Below are positions 25,759 to 38,100 of a stretch of DNA of 64,000 nt, one piece after another. This stretch comes from Argopecten irradians (taxonomy: Eukaryota > Mollusca > Bivalvia > Pectinida > Pectinidae). Within the stretch, counting starts at the first letter, position 1, and every line of letters starts with the position of its first letter. The notes beneath the pieces were generated by a model, which saw only the letters and a list, made by a program, of their open reading frames with translations, made no database searches and was not told where the DNA came from. A program made the position numbers and the translations under genes. The stretch lies in the NCBI RefSeq assembly GCF_041381155.1, contig NC_091143.1, positions 40,440,996 through 40,504,995 of the forward strand, read 5' to 3'.

Positions 25759-27038
25759 CTCTAGGTAGTAAAATATTATTTTTAATGGTTGGTGACACTT
25801 TTTAGCCGAAAAGTGTCGGGCAAATAATTTTTTAATAAAAGAAAATCTGTCATGACACTTTTTAGTCAAAAAGTGTCATGACACATTTTTTACTATGCGG
25901 TAGAGGAATGTCAATGTGATACAGCACCGAAGTTACGTGTTCTATTCTCAGGTTTAATCGGCAGGATTATGTTGGTGAAACGCGGCAAACAACAGTATTT
26001 ATCACAATATGAAATAGAAAAATGATAATTCCCGACATAAATTGTGCTGTACCTATGAGATGAGAGAATATTTATACAATGCTGATTAACAAAATAAAAA
26101 GCAGAATTTGAACTTTCATAGTGTGTAGGTGTAATATTTCATGCTACATGTATGTTATCGTTTTACTTCTGAACGTAAATCTGGAGAAATGTTACTCAGT
26201 ATCCAAAATATCTGTAATTATTATATGACTAATGCTAGTTACATTATTGAAATAATATATTCGTAGCATAGTTCCCTATAATTAAATATATTATATTCAG
26301 CAAAAAAAAGAAAATTGGTATCCTTACCACCAGAATCTCCTGTAACGATTGATTACACCTGAATGATTCGTTAGTTTTTATTGTCTGGTAAGTTCTACGG
26401 CAAGTAATAACAAGTGTAATGTTGATAAATCACATATGAAATGCAAAAATGCATTGTAAAAAGCGTCCTGTTTGACGAACTTTATAGTGTAACATTCAAT
26501 GGGGAGTGCTTACCTTAGGATTTTTTAAATGCATTTGACATTGGGGCTTTCAACATCTCGTTGCCCAGCTTAAAAAAATAAACGACTTTTTTAATGTCAT
26601 AGAAAGTGTATTGCTTAATTTGATGCTGTTTAAAAACAACGATGTTGATACTTACATGTACATGCTGGATAGTCTTCAAAACACTGAATGTTGCTATAAA
26701 ACAATGTGCTGCTGTGCGTACCTGAACCCTGACAAATTAATTACAACGGTTTTATCAGCTCTAAGATATCCCACGAATTCTGATATCCTTGAGAAAGCAG
26801 AGCTGAAATAGGATACTCGTATACTCCTAAAAATTCCATATACCTTCATTGAGTAAAAAATGTCATGTCACTTTTTGACTGAAAAGTGTCATGACGGATT
26901 TTTTTTTATTAAAAAAATATTTGCCCGACACTTTTCGACTAAAAAGTGTCATGACATTTTTATTTTATAAAAAATAATGGCAGGCCGCTCTCGGCCATCG
27001 TACTCTAGGTAGTAAAATATTATTTTTAATGGTTGGTG
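25759..27038. mobile_element. TIR element flanked by 36-bp direct repeats
   Basis: A 36-base direct repeat beginning CTCTAGGTAGTAAAATATTA sits at 25759-25794 and 27003-27038. Inside are inverted repeats of about 95 bases built from GACACTTTTTAG/AAAAGTGTCATGACA words (about 25795-25890 and 26863-26960). The roughly 970-bp interior shows no recognisable transposase. Confidence 0.75.
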
Positions 27039-27235
27039 TACCTTGACAGTGACACAGTTAAGATAAAAAAAGGAATTTAATGCTTAATTTTTTTTCTGTA
27101 TCAAGGACCTTGTCGTTGTAATATGATACAAACGATTGTTAAAAACATATGAAAGGACACTTATGTTTGTTCTGGTGTCATAAACATAGTCCGATGGTAT
27201 GTTACACATGCTATTTTCTCCCGTACTTCACATGA

Positions 27236-27475
27236 ATATCCCGTGGTTGCTAGGGAAAAGATATCTCTATCTTACACAGGGGGATGTAAGACAGCTCAGA
27301 AAAAGAATCAAACATGGGTCTGTGAAGTGGACAGGAATATCTCAACCCTCGTGAAAGATTTTGGCCGTCAACCCTCGGCATGCCTCGGGTTGACCGACAA
27401 AAATCTTTCTCTCGGGTTGAGATATCCCTGTCCACTTCACAGACCCATGTAAGATTCTATTAGTCCACAATACCA
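27236..27475. repeat. Fold-back repeat, copy 1
   Basis: CATGGGTCTGTGAAGTGGAC at 27314 is mirrored by GTCCACTTCACAGACCCATG ending at 27449. Inner CTCGTGAAAGATTTTGG/CAAAAATCTTTCTCTCGGG pairs extend the arms. A conserved leader (CCCGTGGTTGCTAGGG, TCTCTATCTTACACAGG) precedes it. Confidence 0.85.
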
Positions 27476-27595
27476 CCCATAACATGACAACAGTGGTGGT
27501 GAGAGAGTATGCTTGAAAAACAAACGGCAATATGAGGTTTTATTTCATTTGTTTATACAGCGCCTTACGTATAAGATATAAGATTATCTCATACT

Positions 27596-27990
27596 TCACA
27601 AGGATACCCCGTGGTTGCTTGGGAAAAGATATCTCTATCTTACACAGGGGAGTGTTAGACAGCTCACACGCGCTAAACAATAACGTGACGTCACCAATAC
27701 ATGCGGCGTAACTGCGACGCACATTCGAGATGACGTCATCAATTGTGACGCATAACGACGTTCCTGCGATGATTGCGCGATCAAAAAGCCAATCTGATTG
27801 GAATTTTCTACTAAGTTTGGGAGAAAAAGAATCAAGCATAGGTCTGTGAAGTGGACAGGGATAACACAACCCTCGTGAAAGATTTTGGCCGTCAGCCCTC
27901 GGCAAGCCTCGGATTGACCGGCCAAAATCTTTCACTCGGGTTGAGATACCCCTGTCCACTTCACAGACCCATGTAAGACTCTATTAGAGA
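27596..27990. repeat. Fold-back repeat, copy 2
   Basis: It has the same leader (CCCGTGGTTGCTTGGG at about 27609) and the same palindrome (27837-27973) as copy 1. They are separated by about 165 extra bases rich in TGACGTCA-type words. Confidence 0.85.
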
Positions 27991-28774
27991 ATTGTTGACT
28001 TTTTCAGTGTTAACTTTTGTCACCTTGTTGTCTTTGTTGTTTGTTCGTTGATTATTTTTCTGTTAAAAAAACACGTTTATTAAACTTGTTATATCTAACA
28101 TTTACCGTATAAATCAGTGCATCTTGAACGAATCTTTTAAAACGGAATACACTGTACTGTTAAATGTATCATTTTGATATAGTGTTTACTGGCTGTAGTA
28201 CATATGAATGCATTTGATTTGTAACTACTAGTATAGTGCATTTGCTAAATGCTCCGGCTTTTTGTTCATAATTTTATGCATTTCCATGTCACTGATACAG
28301 ATTAAGCAACTTTTCTGAAATACCGATATGCTTTAATCATGCATATATCAAATCGTTACGTAGATCAGCACAAAGGAAAACGGCGTAATAATTCGTATAA
28401 ATATGCATTGAGATTCTATCTTGCTGTTCATTCGTCTGAAACAAAGCCTTAATTGATAGATCAAAATATCTACAGACGCCATTTACAATATACCAACTGC
28501 ATAATCATAGGATTCATTTCTATAAGCATATGTTTGACAAATGTTCTGTACTAATTAGACAATTATTAGTACTATACACATGCAGGCTTCACGCATGAAC
28601 AGATACCGAATGAATGTGACAATTACAAACATAAGTACACAATTATTATCAGGGCGAAATTCATGTGAAACGAAAATATATAATCAAAGTAGCATTATGC
28701 AGGAATAATTTGTCCAAAGGTTGGATTTGCATGCTGAATGTCACAAAGAAAATAATTCCGAGTTACTTCAAGTA

Positions 28775-28782
28775 TATATAAA
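28775..28782 (+). promoter_or_regulatory. TATA box of gene C
   Basis: TATATAAA lies 83 bases upstream of the start codon at 28865. A start site near 28805 would give a 5' UTR of about 60 bases. Confidence 0.6.
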
Positions 28783-28864
28783 GACTCTGATTTTCTGTTC
28801 GCTGTCACCATCCATTCTTACTTAACCCAAGATCGTCGTCGTTTACATCGGCAGGAACATCAAC

Positions 28865-31648
28865 ATGCTTTCGGCTCTTCTTCTCATGATTGTGGTGAGT
28901 ACATTTAGTTTAAGTTTCATCTACTATCTATTGGGACATATTCACGTACCAGGACTGATTCACGTACCAGGGCTGATTCACGTACAAGGTGATACCTAAT
29001 AACGTTTGTGCAGCATTATTGTTTCTATTAGTGATGGGATGACGCCGAATGGCGATACATGTACTTTGCACTAGCGTTATTTCAGCGGGAAGATAACAAA
29101 GAGTTATGTTCAATCCCCACTGGAGATACTAGTCCCGCACAAACGTAATCGGGTATCACGTGGTACGTGAATTACATAAATGTAGTCTCGAGGTAGCGCC
29201 TTTCGCGTTCACATAGTTTCACTAATTCAAATACGGCGCTAGTTTTTATCCGAGATTCTGTATTTAATATTGCGCTAAAATTTGAGTGCACTAAACTTAT
29301 ATAAATTATTTTCTCAATACCATTTGGATAATATTTTGAAGTATGACTTTATATTGTTTGAAATGCATTTAATATGATATCAATATGTTCACATGTGTCT
29401 TTATAATATCAGAGATTTTGGAGCTCGCATTTGCAGTGGTTTAATCACGTGCATATAGGAAACCCGAATGATTTTGAAGTATTAAATATATTTCAGAGTA
29501 AAAAGTTATTTTAGAGTGAAATTATATTAAAGATGCTCCACCGCCGACAGAGCATAAATGGCATTCATCATTAGAACAATAATTGGTGTTTAATCGTGTA
29601 TATATATTAACACAAAAAATAATATAAGATAATTTATTTTGCCTTTGATGCATGCGCAATCAGTACTTCATTCCATAAAGGATATAAAGCCACGGATTTT
29701 TTCGGGATGCAATTGGATATTTTTTATGTTTTGAACTTGAAGTAAAATAAAAACCTCAATTTTTTTAATGCTGGTAATGGTGTAAAGTAATTAACTTTTG
29801 TAACTCAAGAAAAATACTAAATCGTCTGCTCCTGTTTTCGATAGTGAAAAATACCATTTGTCAGCGGTGGAGCATCTTTAAACAAGCTTGTGCAATGATT
29901 AGTTGCGGTTGCAGCAATTTCCGTATCAAGTTTCTATCGAGACAATGCGATAGAGACTCAGAATAACTTTTGGAAAGAAAAAACGCTCAAATATATACAG
30001 GCAGAAGTTTTACTTTTATAGAAAACTATTTTAAAATTTTCACAGCGGAATCAGTAACCACAAAATTTCAAAACAAACATCTTAATCGACAAGCATAAGG
30101 TTATATTTATGTCTGAAGTTGAGGTGATGTACTTCTTCAAAACTGTTCATGTTTCGACATTGTTCAGACATTGAACGTGGCAATCAGTGCCCATTTTGTT
30201 CACCATCTTTGCGGTTCTAGTTCAAAGTGGTCTTTTCTCCAATCAAATTTAATTGCTAAAATCAATAAGATTTTTATTTTATTTATAAAAAACTCACTAT
30301 TACCAACAAAACCCATAATGTTTCATTACTTTTTAGACTAAACATCAAACTTAGCTATGGTCACTTTCTTCCATTTTACGCGACAGGGCTATCATATCAT
30401 TTATATCCTAATTATTTGATCGTATTTGCCCCGTATGTGTCAGCGAATTAATATGGCTCTAATGTTTTTTGTACAGATCACCACCATTAATGGAAAGCCC
30501 TACACATGTGAGTATGATAGCATTATTGGCGTAAAGTTTCTGGTGTGATATTTCCAAATCTAATGAAAACGAAATGCATTTCACTATGTGTCAAAAGTAC
30601 TATATTTTTCATCTTTGTCATGATCTGTAAGTTTCACTTCTGCCCTATACCTGCAGTATGAGTTTTTATTGACTCACGCAAAATCTTTGTGCTTCAGTGA
30701 ATGACGAAGTATCAAAATTACTAGAACGTAGAGGCAAGCCCGTTGGTAAGTTTTATTTATTAATTATTATCAAAACCATTATCATTATAAATGTAAGTGT
30801 CGATCACGAAAACGCATAACATATATTTCTTGTCAATGAGTGAGGTGACGTATTGCGTTGAACTGAATAAATAACATTTTAACTCAAATAATCTTTAAAG
30901 ATCAAATTACGTTTTTGTATTTTCAATTTGATGTTTTACAGAATCCTGTATATATCTGTAACGTCGGACTAAACTGATTTTTTTATTTTTTTAATGTTTT
31001 CATTTTATATTTTTGTTTACGAAATCTATTTCATTTTCATAATTTTATCTGTAATGCATAATTAAATTGGTTTTCTTTTTTTTTGTTCACATAGTCTGTG
31101 ATGTCGACAACTCCGGCGTAGTTGCTTTTGTATTCGACACTGCCGACGGAACCAATGACTTCCCTGAGCAGAAGAAATACGTCGAAAAAATTATCAAGTT
31201 TTTGCCTGACAATGGGAAAGTATCAGTCTCAGCAATCGTGTATGGAGGAACAGCCACAGAGGTGATGCCCCTGGGAAGTGCACAAAGCTATGACGACCTT
31301 GTCGCAAAGATTGGCAGCATCAGTGAAGAAGTCCACGGTCCACGCAACGAAGCTGGGGCACTCGAAGCCGCTAAAAAGGAGCTTGCAGGATCAGATGGTA
31401 TCAAGGCCGTCGTGCTGTTTGTGGACGGTAATGCTCAGGATGCAAATGCCGCTGCCACCGCTGCTGACGGTCTAAGAGACGAGGAATTCAAAATTTTCCT
31501 TGCCTTCCCTAAAGAGCAATATGGTCCACTTGAGTCAGAACTACATGAGATTGGCAGTGAGCCATTCAGCCAGTCTTTGAATCCCATGAACAGCTTGGTA
31601 CTCGCAGAATCCCTCGGAATCGCCTTTGGTGCCAAATACAGTTGCTAG
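28865..31648 (+). CDS. Gene C: small secreted single-vWA-domain protein
   Basis: Exons: 28865-28894, 30477-30507, 30698-30745, 31095-31648 (TAG at 31646-31648), about 220 residues. Residues 1-16 (MLSALLLMIVITTING) form a signal peptide. A short linker (LNDEVSKLLERRGKPV) precedes one vWA fold in the last exon: the first strand is VVAFVFDTADG and the fourth is AVVLFVDGNAQ. The vWA domain is a Rossmann-like extracellular adhesion module that normally binds a divalent ion through DxSxS. Here that motif is DTADG, so metal-dependent ligand binding is probably lost. Cys residues sit just before the domain (VCDV) and at the C-terminus (KYSC), as in disulfide-closed A domains. The stop codon touches the donor GTAAGT, so a 3' UTR intron follows. 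The specific function is unknown; a matrix or adhesive role is inferred from the fold and secretion. Confidence 0.85.
29527..29881 (+). mobile_element. MITE with TTAA ends, intact, in gene C intron 1
   Basis: It starts TTAAAGATGCTCCACCGCCG and ends CGGTGGAGCATCTTTAA, inverted repeats of about 23 bases with one mismatch. TTAA at both ends suggests a TTAA target preference. Other copies are at 8850-9013 and 49260-49520. Confidence 0.8.
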
Positions 31649-31664
31649 GTAAGTAAGGTACGCT

Positions 31665-31790
31665 GAACCTTCGATAATCCGGAAACTTGCGTCCTCTGAT
31701 TAAACCGTCCGGATTGTGAATTGTCCTGACCACCAGATTCCATTTATTTGCATAATAATAAAATTCGTTCGCTTAACTTTCCGTCGAAAT
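31665..31790. mobile_element. pogo/Tigger-like MITE, truncated, in the gene C 3' UTR intron
   Basis: TTCGATAATCCGGAAACTTG, CGTCCTCTGATTAAACCGTC and CGGATTGTGAA match the first part of the element at 17422-17598. The right terminus is not recognisable. Confidence 0.55.
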
Positions 31791-32591
31791 TGTGTGTGTG
31801 GAGAGCAAACGAAGAAAACTACTCTAGTAACCACGACGTTGCTCATAAAATATGAAACATATTTTGACACACATCTTTCAAGAATATCAGATAAGCCATT
31901 GGTCTTTCTTTTTTTTATTATAAGGCTGTTTTTTGTGAAATGTTACATCAACTATATCATAACCTGTTATTTTCTATATGTATGAACGATAGCTTTTTAT
32001 AGCTAACTTTAGCATTTCAATTTAAGTTAACACCACAGCTCTGTTGATATCATTTTAAACTCAGTGTTTCGCTAGCAACTCATAGTCTATGTTTTAAATT
32101 TTGAAAACAGTACGGTCTAAATTTATTCATATTATAGAGAGTTTATGTATGAATGTTATATGAATCACTGTAGTGAAATTGTACACCTTTATACAGCGAC
32201 ATTTTAATGATTAATTTAGGTTAATTATTTAATTAATTGAAGTTTTGATTGTGACGTAACGCTTCCGCGAGTTGATTTGTTTCCGTTCATATAATAAAGG
32301 GAAACTATCACGAACTTACCAAATAATTAATGATTTTAAGAGTTCAAAAAAGTAAATTTGTTTATATGTTAAATAATTGTATACTATTTCTATGATTTAT
32401 ACAATTGTTTTCATAAAAAGGTTGCTTATACGAACCTTATGTCGTAATTGATAAATGTCTTGTTAACATTATAGTTGTCGCTTGAATCATAACTAAAATC
32501 GGAATTGTAGTTAATTCTTGCAACTTCCACGAAGGAACTTGTCTCAGCAAATGAACTAAACGTTTTGTCATTTATTTTCTTTTATTGGCAG

Positions 32592-32780
32592 ATCAGCCCT
32601 GTTGGAGCCAATCTTCCTTGCAGTTTGCATGTTTCAAAAGCTGTATCCAAAAGCCAAAACACATACGAATCAAAACCAAAACTACTTTGAGCAGCTATCT
32701 AGTGCCATGAAGTTATACAACAACTCACAAGTCGTGATGAAAACTTGTTAAAATAAAATGGTGGAAAACGAGTTTGTTAA
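32592..32780 (+). other. 3' UTR exon of gene C with polyadenylation signal
   Basis: A pyrimidine-rich acceptor (TTTTCTTTTATTGGCAG) ends at 32591, and AATAAA lies at 32752-32757. With the donor at 31649 this gives a 943-base intron starting right after the stop codon. The cleavage site is estimated. Confidence 0.55.
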
Positions 32781-35139
32781 AGTGTATTAAGAGTGAGTAT
32801 GTACTCTATTGTGACTTAAAACTTCTTTATGAAAATACCAAAGCAGGCTTGTCAACCAAAGGAACTTCTAGTGAGATCATGTTGCAATCGGCTCGTTGTG
32901 AATACTCGTAGACTCGATGGACATTTAGCCTATTTTGCTCACTGCTCTTTTGTGAAATCTCAGCTTGTATAAAAAATATGCATTTCAAAATTAAATTTGC
33001 CTTTAGATCTATTTCTCTTAGTACATTTTTTTCTAGCTTTTGTTTAAAAAATTTAAACGAAGAGTATACGACAGAGTGCAGTATATCCGGTTATTCTCGT
33101 GGGACCTTTTTTGCGACTCTGACAAAAAATATAGAAAAATAATAAGTTTTAGCGAATAGCATTTTCGCGATTTGGATATTAAACCAGTTCTTATTTTTTA
33201 CGGATCAAAACTTTGCTATCACGTCGATGACCTATGAATTCGCGAAGATATCATCACCGTGAAAATAACCGGCTATACCGCAAGTGAAAATGTTAAGTAC
33301 ATCATGTATGTGGAACAACGATTAAGAAGGAAATCCAGGCGTTCTCTTGGATATTATAGTGGTTATCAGAGGGGGCGCAATAGCACTATTTTTCTGCGTC
33401 GTCAAAGTAAGCTACACAAGACAAAAACTAATTTAGTATGCATCTATGTGATGTAAAAGTTTTAAACTTTACTTTAAAGTTACCAAATATGGGAATTTTT
33501 AGTGATTAAATTTTTGGTTACTTAAATCTTGTCTTTTTATTATTTTGATATAAAGCTCAATCGTGATATACCTTTTAATTATTAATACTTCGTGTTTCGG
33601 AGTAATTTTGAAATCATTTTTATCTAAACATGGTAAATATGTTAGGAATATGTTTGTGGACAAACACAATTGAGTGCAAATGCACGAGTATCCAGCTTAT
33701 AATTACCATCGACGTAAATAATTAGCCAAATTAACTGAAGTAAAACATAAACAATAACGACAAACAAGAAACAAGAAACAAAGAACATTTTAGGATTTAT
33801 TTCTGCTTGATACCATATAATGTAAAATGACTACAGTGGTCAAAAACGATCCCTCCGCCGATTTGATGGTAGTCATAGTTTACTGGGTCAAGTAAAAGTG
33901 AACTGAGTGCATTTCTGCTTGACATTTTCCTTAAATGGCGTTTACCAGACTGTAAATACCGTGAGTCGCGTGACTACTGAGGCGTCATAATTATACACAT
34001 TGATTCTGTGCCAGTAAAGATTTTTAAAGATGTATAGTCTAGAAATGCACGGATCATCGTATACATTATAAATCCAGAATATACCTCTGACATTGAAATC
34101 CATTACCAGGTATATGTATGTGTGTTTGTCATAAGATTGGTACTTTTTAAAGTATTTTTATTTCTTTTAGAATTAATTGTAACTATCATTAACATCAACC
34201 TCTGAGTCAGAACAACACTTGAAATTTATATACAATAATAAGACAGTCTGTCATTTACACAAAACAAAACATCTTGATGCAGCAGAAAATATTTTTTTTT
34301 AAATATTTAGGGACAGAAGTGTTTCCAAATATACAACTATGCACAGAGAATATAGCATATATACATTAGTTCTTTTTAATGACAAACTAATGATTACTAT
34401 AACTATAATAACAGAAACATCAAGCGAACGAATTATATACGATAAAAACATAAACGATAACGTTTCATTCAATCACAAATAAGAACCATTTGTTGGTAGC
34501 TACAACAAAATCAACGCAAGACATCACATTAAAAGATCATTACTACAACATGACATATGGTATATGTGTAAGTACTGTACAAAGTCAGCACAAACATGTG
34601 ACGTCACATGATTGTCTGAGTGGACAACAAAATTTTTTAATAGTTTTTGCTGAAGGTTTTCCTAGATTTTTCAATGGCAGTTTAACATAGCACTTTTTAT
34701 TAATATTTAAAAGTAAACTAAACTATAGTGGCAAATCCAATCATTTAATAAACCATGTGTTGCATCGTCACTCGTTCAGATCCTCTATTTTTACACAAAT
34801 ACACAAGAAGATGGGAAACTGTTAACACCATATGTACTATAATTTCGCAGCAATACGCGGTGGTCGAAACTTACTTAATAAATAGTGTTAGAAATGTATT
34901 GAGAAATATTTATACAATTTTACAAAAACACCGGTATACAACGAAAATAAACGTGCTTTATCGAACAACGCTTTTTGGCTATTATTCTCCCTTGCGACAA
35001 TCTGGCTGGGTCAATCGGGAAACTTCGGTACTTTTCCGTTTATGTTAACCGAGAGCGCCGAAAGTTCCCTATTGTGGATGGGCAAAAAAGGACATAATTA
35101 AACAACATACAAAAACAAAACAGTTAAGAATTTATGATA
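32781..35139. other. Spacer between convergent genes C and D
   Basis: No gene is recognised. It contains a MITE at 33079-33280 and otherwise AT-rich sequence. A minus-strand AATAAA at 34696-34701 is a possible but distant 3' signal for gene D. Confidence 0.6.
33079..33280. mobile_element. MITE with CCGGTTATT-type termini
   Basis: The left end CAGTATATCCGGTTATTCTC is mirrored by GAAAATAACCGGCTATACC at the right end. The interior is AT-rich with CGCGA words. A related element lies at 53578-53752. Confidence 0.7.
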
Positions 35140-38100
35140 CTACCATGAAGAGCAAATAGTTTGTAATATGGTCGCCCCATTGGACGCCATATTTTGGTAA
35201 TCGGATACACGGACTACATGCTGAGAACTATGTTGACTCGCTATCTTATCAAGAGTGCTCTGATCCAAACCTGAACCTGTAGCAATAACAAATGTTTCAA
35301 TTTTCCCTTTCTTATTTTTCCTTGCTTCCGAAAGCGCATGCTTTGTGATATCGACATTGCTATCAATGAAATGCACGATTGTCTTTTGAACATGTGTGCG
35401 ACCCCTTCTGAGCATGCGCCTTGCTCGCTTAATGACGTCACCATGATCCGATAAAGCAACGCTGCTTATTTTAGTATTGAATTCGTCCACTGAGCTGAGT
35501 CCCCTTACAACGTTTTTGTAGTTTATTTTGCTGTTTACTAGGCCAACCTTTAATTTGTTATTTGGATTTTCGATATTTGACATGAGGTATTCAATCAGGT
35601 AAAATATTTTCTGTGCATTTCTTCCTCCAATACTTATTTCGTCCACCGAAAATATCAAATCCACTGGTCTGTTGACGTGGCAGTCTACAAATAAAAAACA
35701 CATATCAATATATGTAAACAGTATACAACGCATACAACATATATTTGGTTATTTACACACATGAGTCTATAGGTTCGCGACAAATAATTGTCAACAAGTT
35801 AAAAACTAATCAAAAAAGGTTACAAGTGTTCTTGTTTATACATATGATGCATTTCTAATTGTTTTACAATTTTTTTTGGAATCATGTAAATGCTCCGCGA
35901 AATCGCAAAAAAATAAACTGTCCTATAATAATCGCAGTATATTTTAAATTACATAACCATGCACGTCTAGTTTTAGTATGGATTCTAATTAGGAATATAT
36001 TTCACCCAAATATATATTTCTAAATAGCGGAATTCCTACTTCACCACAGGAAAATGTAGAGTCCCCAAAAATGATTAAAGATTGAACTTCATGAATTACC
36101 AGATAAATATTATTCCGCGTAATGTACAGCCCATAGATTTGTCTGTATTATTGATTAAATTAACACCCTATTAACAGTGTGGGTCATGTAAGGATGGTCT
36201 CCCATGTATTTTCGGCCCAAAGGCAAACGTAAAGTTACAATATACGATGTAGAATAATGAAAAGAGATTGAGTTACTCTGTACATATTTAATCGTAATTT
36301 TACTGTATGTATTGAAACTAACAAAAGTAGACCTTTATATCATTTAAAAACAATCATTAAAACGACACTGATTTGATTCAATGCCCCTTGTAATTCTTTA
36401 AAATGAATATCAGAGTTACAATAAAGTTCATCTTACACCCTAAGAGTACAGTTTATTTACCATGTGTTAGAAGTTGCAAAAGCAAACACCTAAATTCGCT
36501 TTCGTCTGGCATGAGTTACATTTGACAGACACAGTGTAAGTCATCAAATGTTATTTATTAAAGAGAAAACTTACAGGTTTGTCTGTGGGGGATGGCTGGC
36601 TGCTCGATTTGGTCTGTCAAAATAGAACAACATCGTAAACATTTCAACACGAAGCAGCATACAAAACTGCGTTTTAAATTTAGGCTAGACATTAATTTTT
36701 GCTTACTTTAAACGCGGGGATTTACGCAAGGGGGAATTTACCATAATTACGCGAAACTCGCTCGATTGCGAAAACTTCCCCTACGCGTAATGTTTTGTAA
36801 ACATCGCAATAAAAATTAACTCATAATCACTGAGTAGTCTATCAAAGGGAAACTTTAGTGATCAGAGTGCAGTTGCTCAAGTTGATTAGACAAATTACAG
36901 TTTTAAAAAAAAAAATGCAAATCAAGATAAAATATTCACTTTTAAGCTAACTTGAAAATTATTTACAATTTTCTGAAATACTCCATTGTTTATATCCTCA
37001 ACCAACATTAGAGAAGCTGTAAATACAGGTTATGTTAGATTTCTTGTTAACGATTATGCTGAGTGGCTGTCATTTATTAAATTTTGTTGTAACGTAGTCC
37101 AAGCTCTATTACAATTGATATTTTAATATACATATATTAGTCATACGTTCTAAAATTTGTCAAGTTGAACTTTTTATCTTAAATCAACATCTTAATTCTG
37201 ATGATAATTTGTAACGAATTATGGCAGGTTAGAATAGCCAATATTGATTTTATGCTGCCTGCTGTGAAAAAAAACCACCCAAAGACGTTGTATTTTATTG
37301 TTGAAGATTGTTGCTATATGACATAAAACAGATGTTTTTCATTTGAAAAAATAGTACTTACATTCACAAAATTGTACCATAAGTAGATCTGCTAGGGACC
37401 AGATGATGTTTTCATCTCCGTCTGTAAATACAAATGTATTAGAAGGAGCAGACGATATGGTGGATAACTGCTTCCGGTTGGTTGACCTCTGGCCTAAGGT
37501 GTACAGATAAATGCCTCTACTCTTAGCTTCATTTGCTTGTCGCTTCGCTTGCTTTTTGTTTGTTATTTTGTTGCCAACAAATAAGATGGCGAGATGGGCT
37601 ACTTCACGTCTGGCATTGGAATCTGAAAACCCATCTGTTGCAATGTAACTCAACATTTTGTCGATTTTACAATAACCACTTGGCTCTTGAGGAACATCGT
37701 TCATAATAACGGACGTGACAGTATCTAAGGACGAGCCGTCGTCGAATGATGAAATATTCATCACGTCATTGTGATACGTCATGACACTGATTCGAGTGTT
37801 TACGTCACCAAATGTGAATACTCGTAATAAGTCAATGGCGAATTTCTTCTGATTCGCTAATTGTTTTTGAGTGATTGCCTCTGATGAGTCAAAGACCATG
37901 AATATATCTGCAGGCTTTCCACTGCAACCTGAAAATGAATAAAAAATATCTGAACTAAACATTATTGATTCTTTTAGTTTCACAAATGTAGAGTTACAAC
38001 TTAAAAGCCTGCTCTTCTAACAAATTGTGTAAACAATAATCATTTATATTAAAAGTTTTTTTATATCATTTCTTATCCCGAAAACCAATTCTAAAATTCA

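Larger units (their letters stand above)
20170..28772. other. Gene-free, repeat-dense region between gene B and gene C
   Basis: No gene is supported here. The stretch is dominated by a 30-bp minisatellite, hairpin-linked repeats, a TIR element and fold-back repeats (separate entries). The long open frames at 21095-22980 come from the minisatellite period being a multiple of three. I see nothing recognisable at 20830-21200, 25500-25750 or 28000-28770. Confidence 0.7.
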
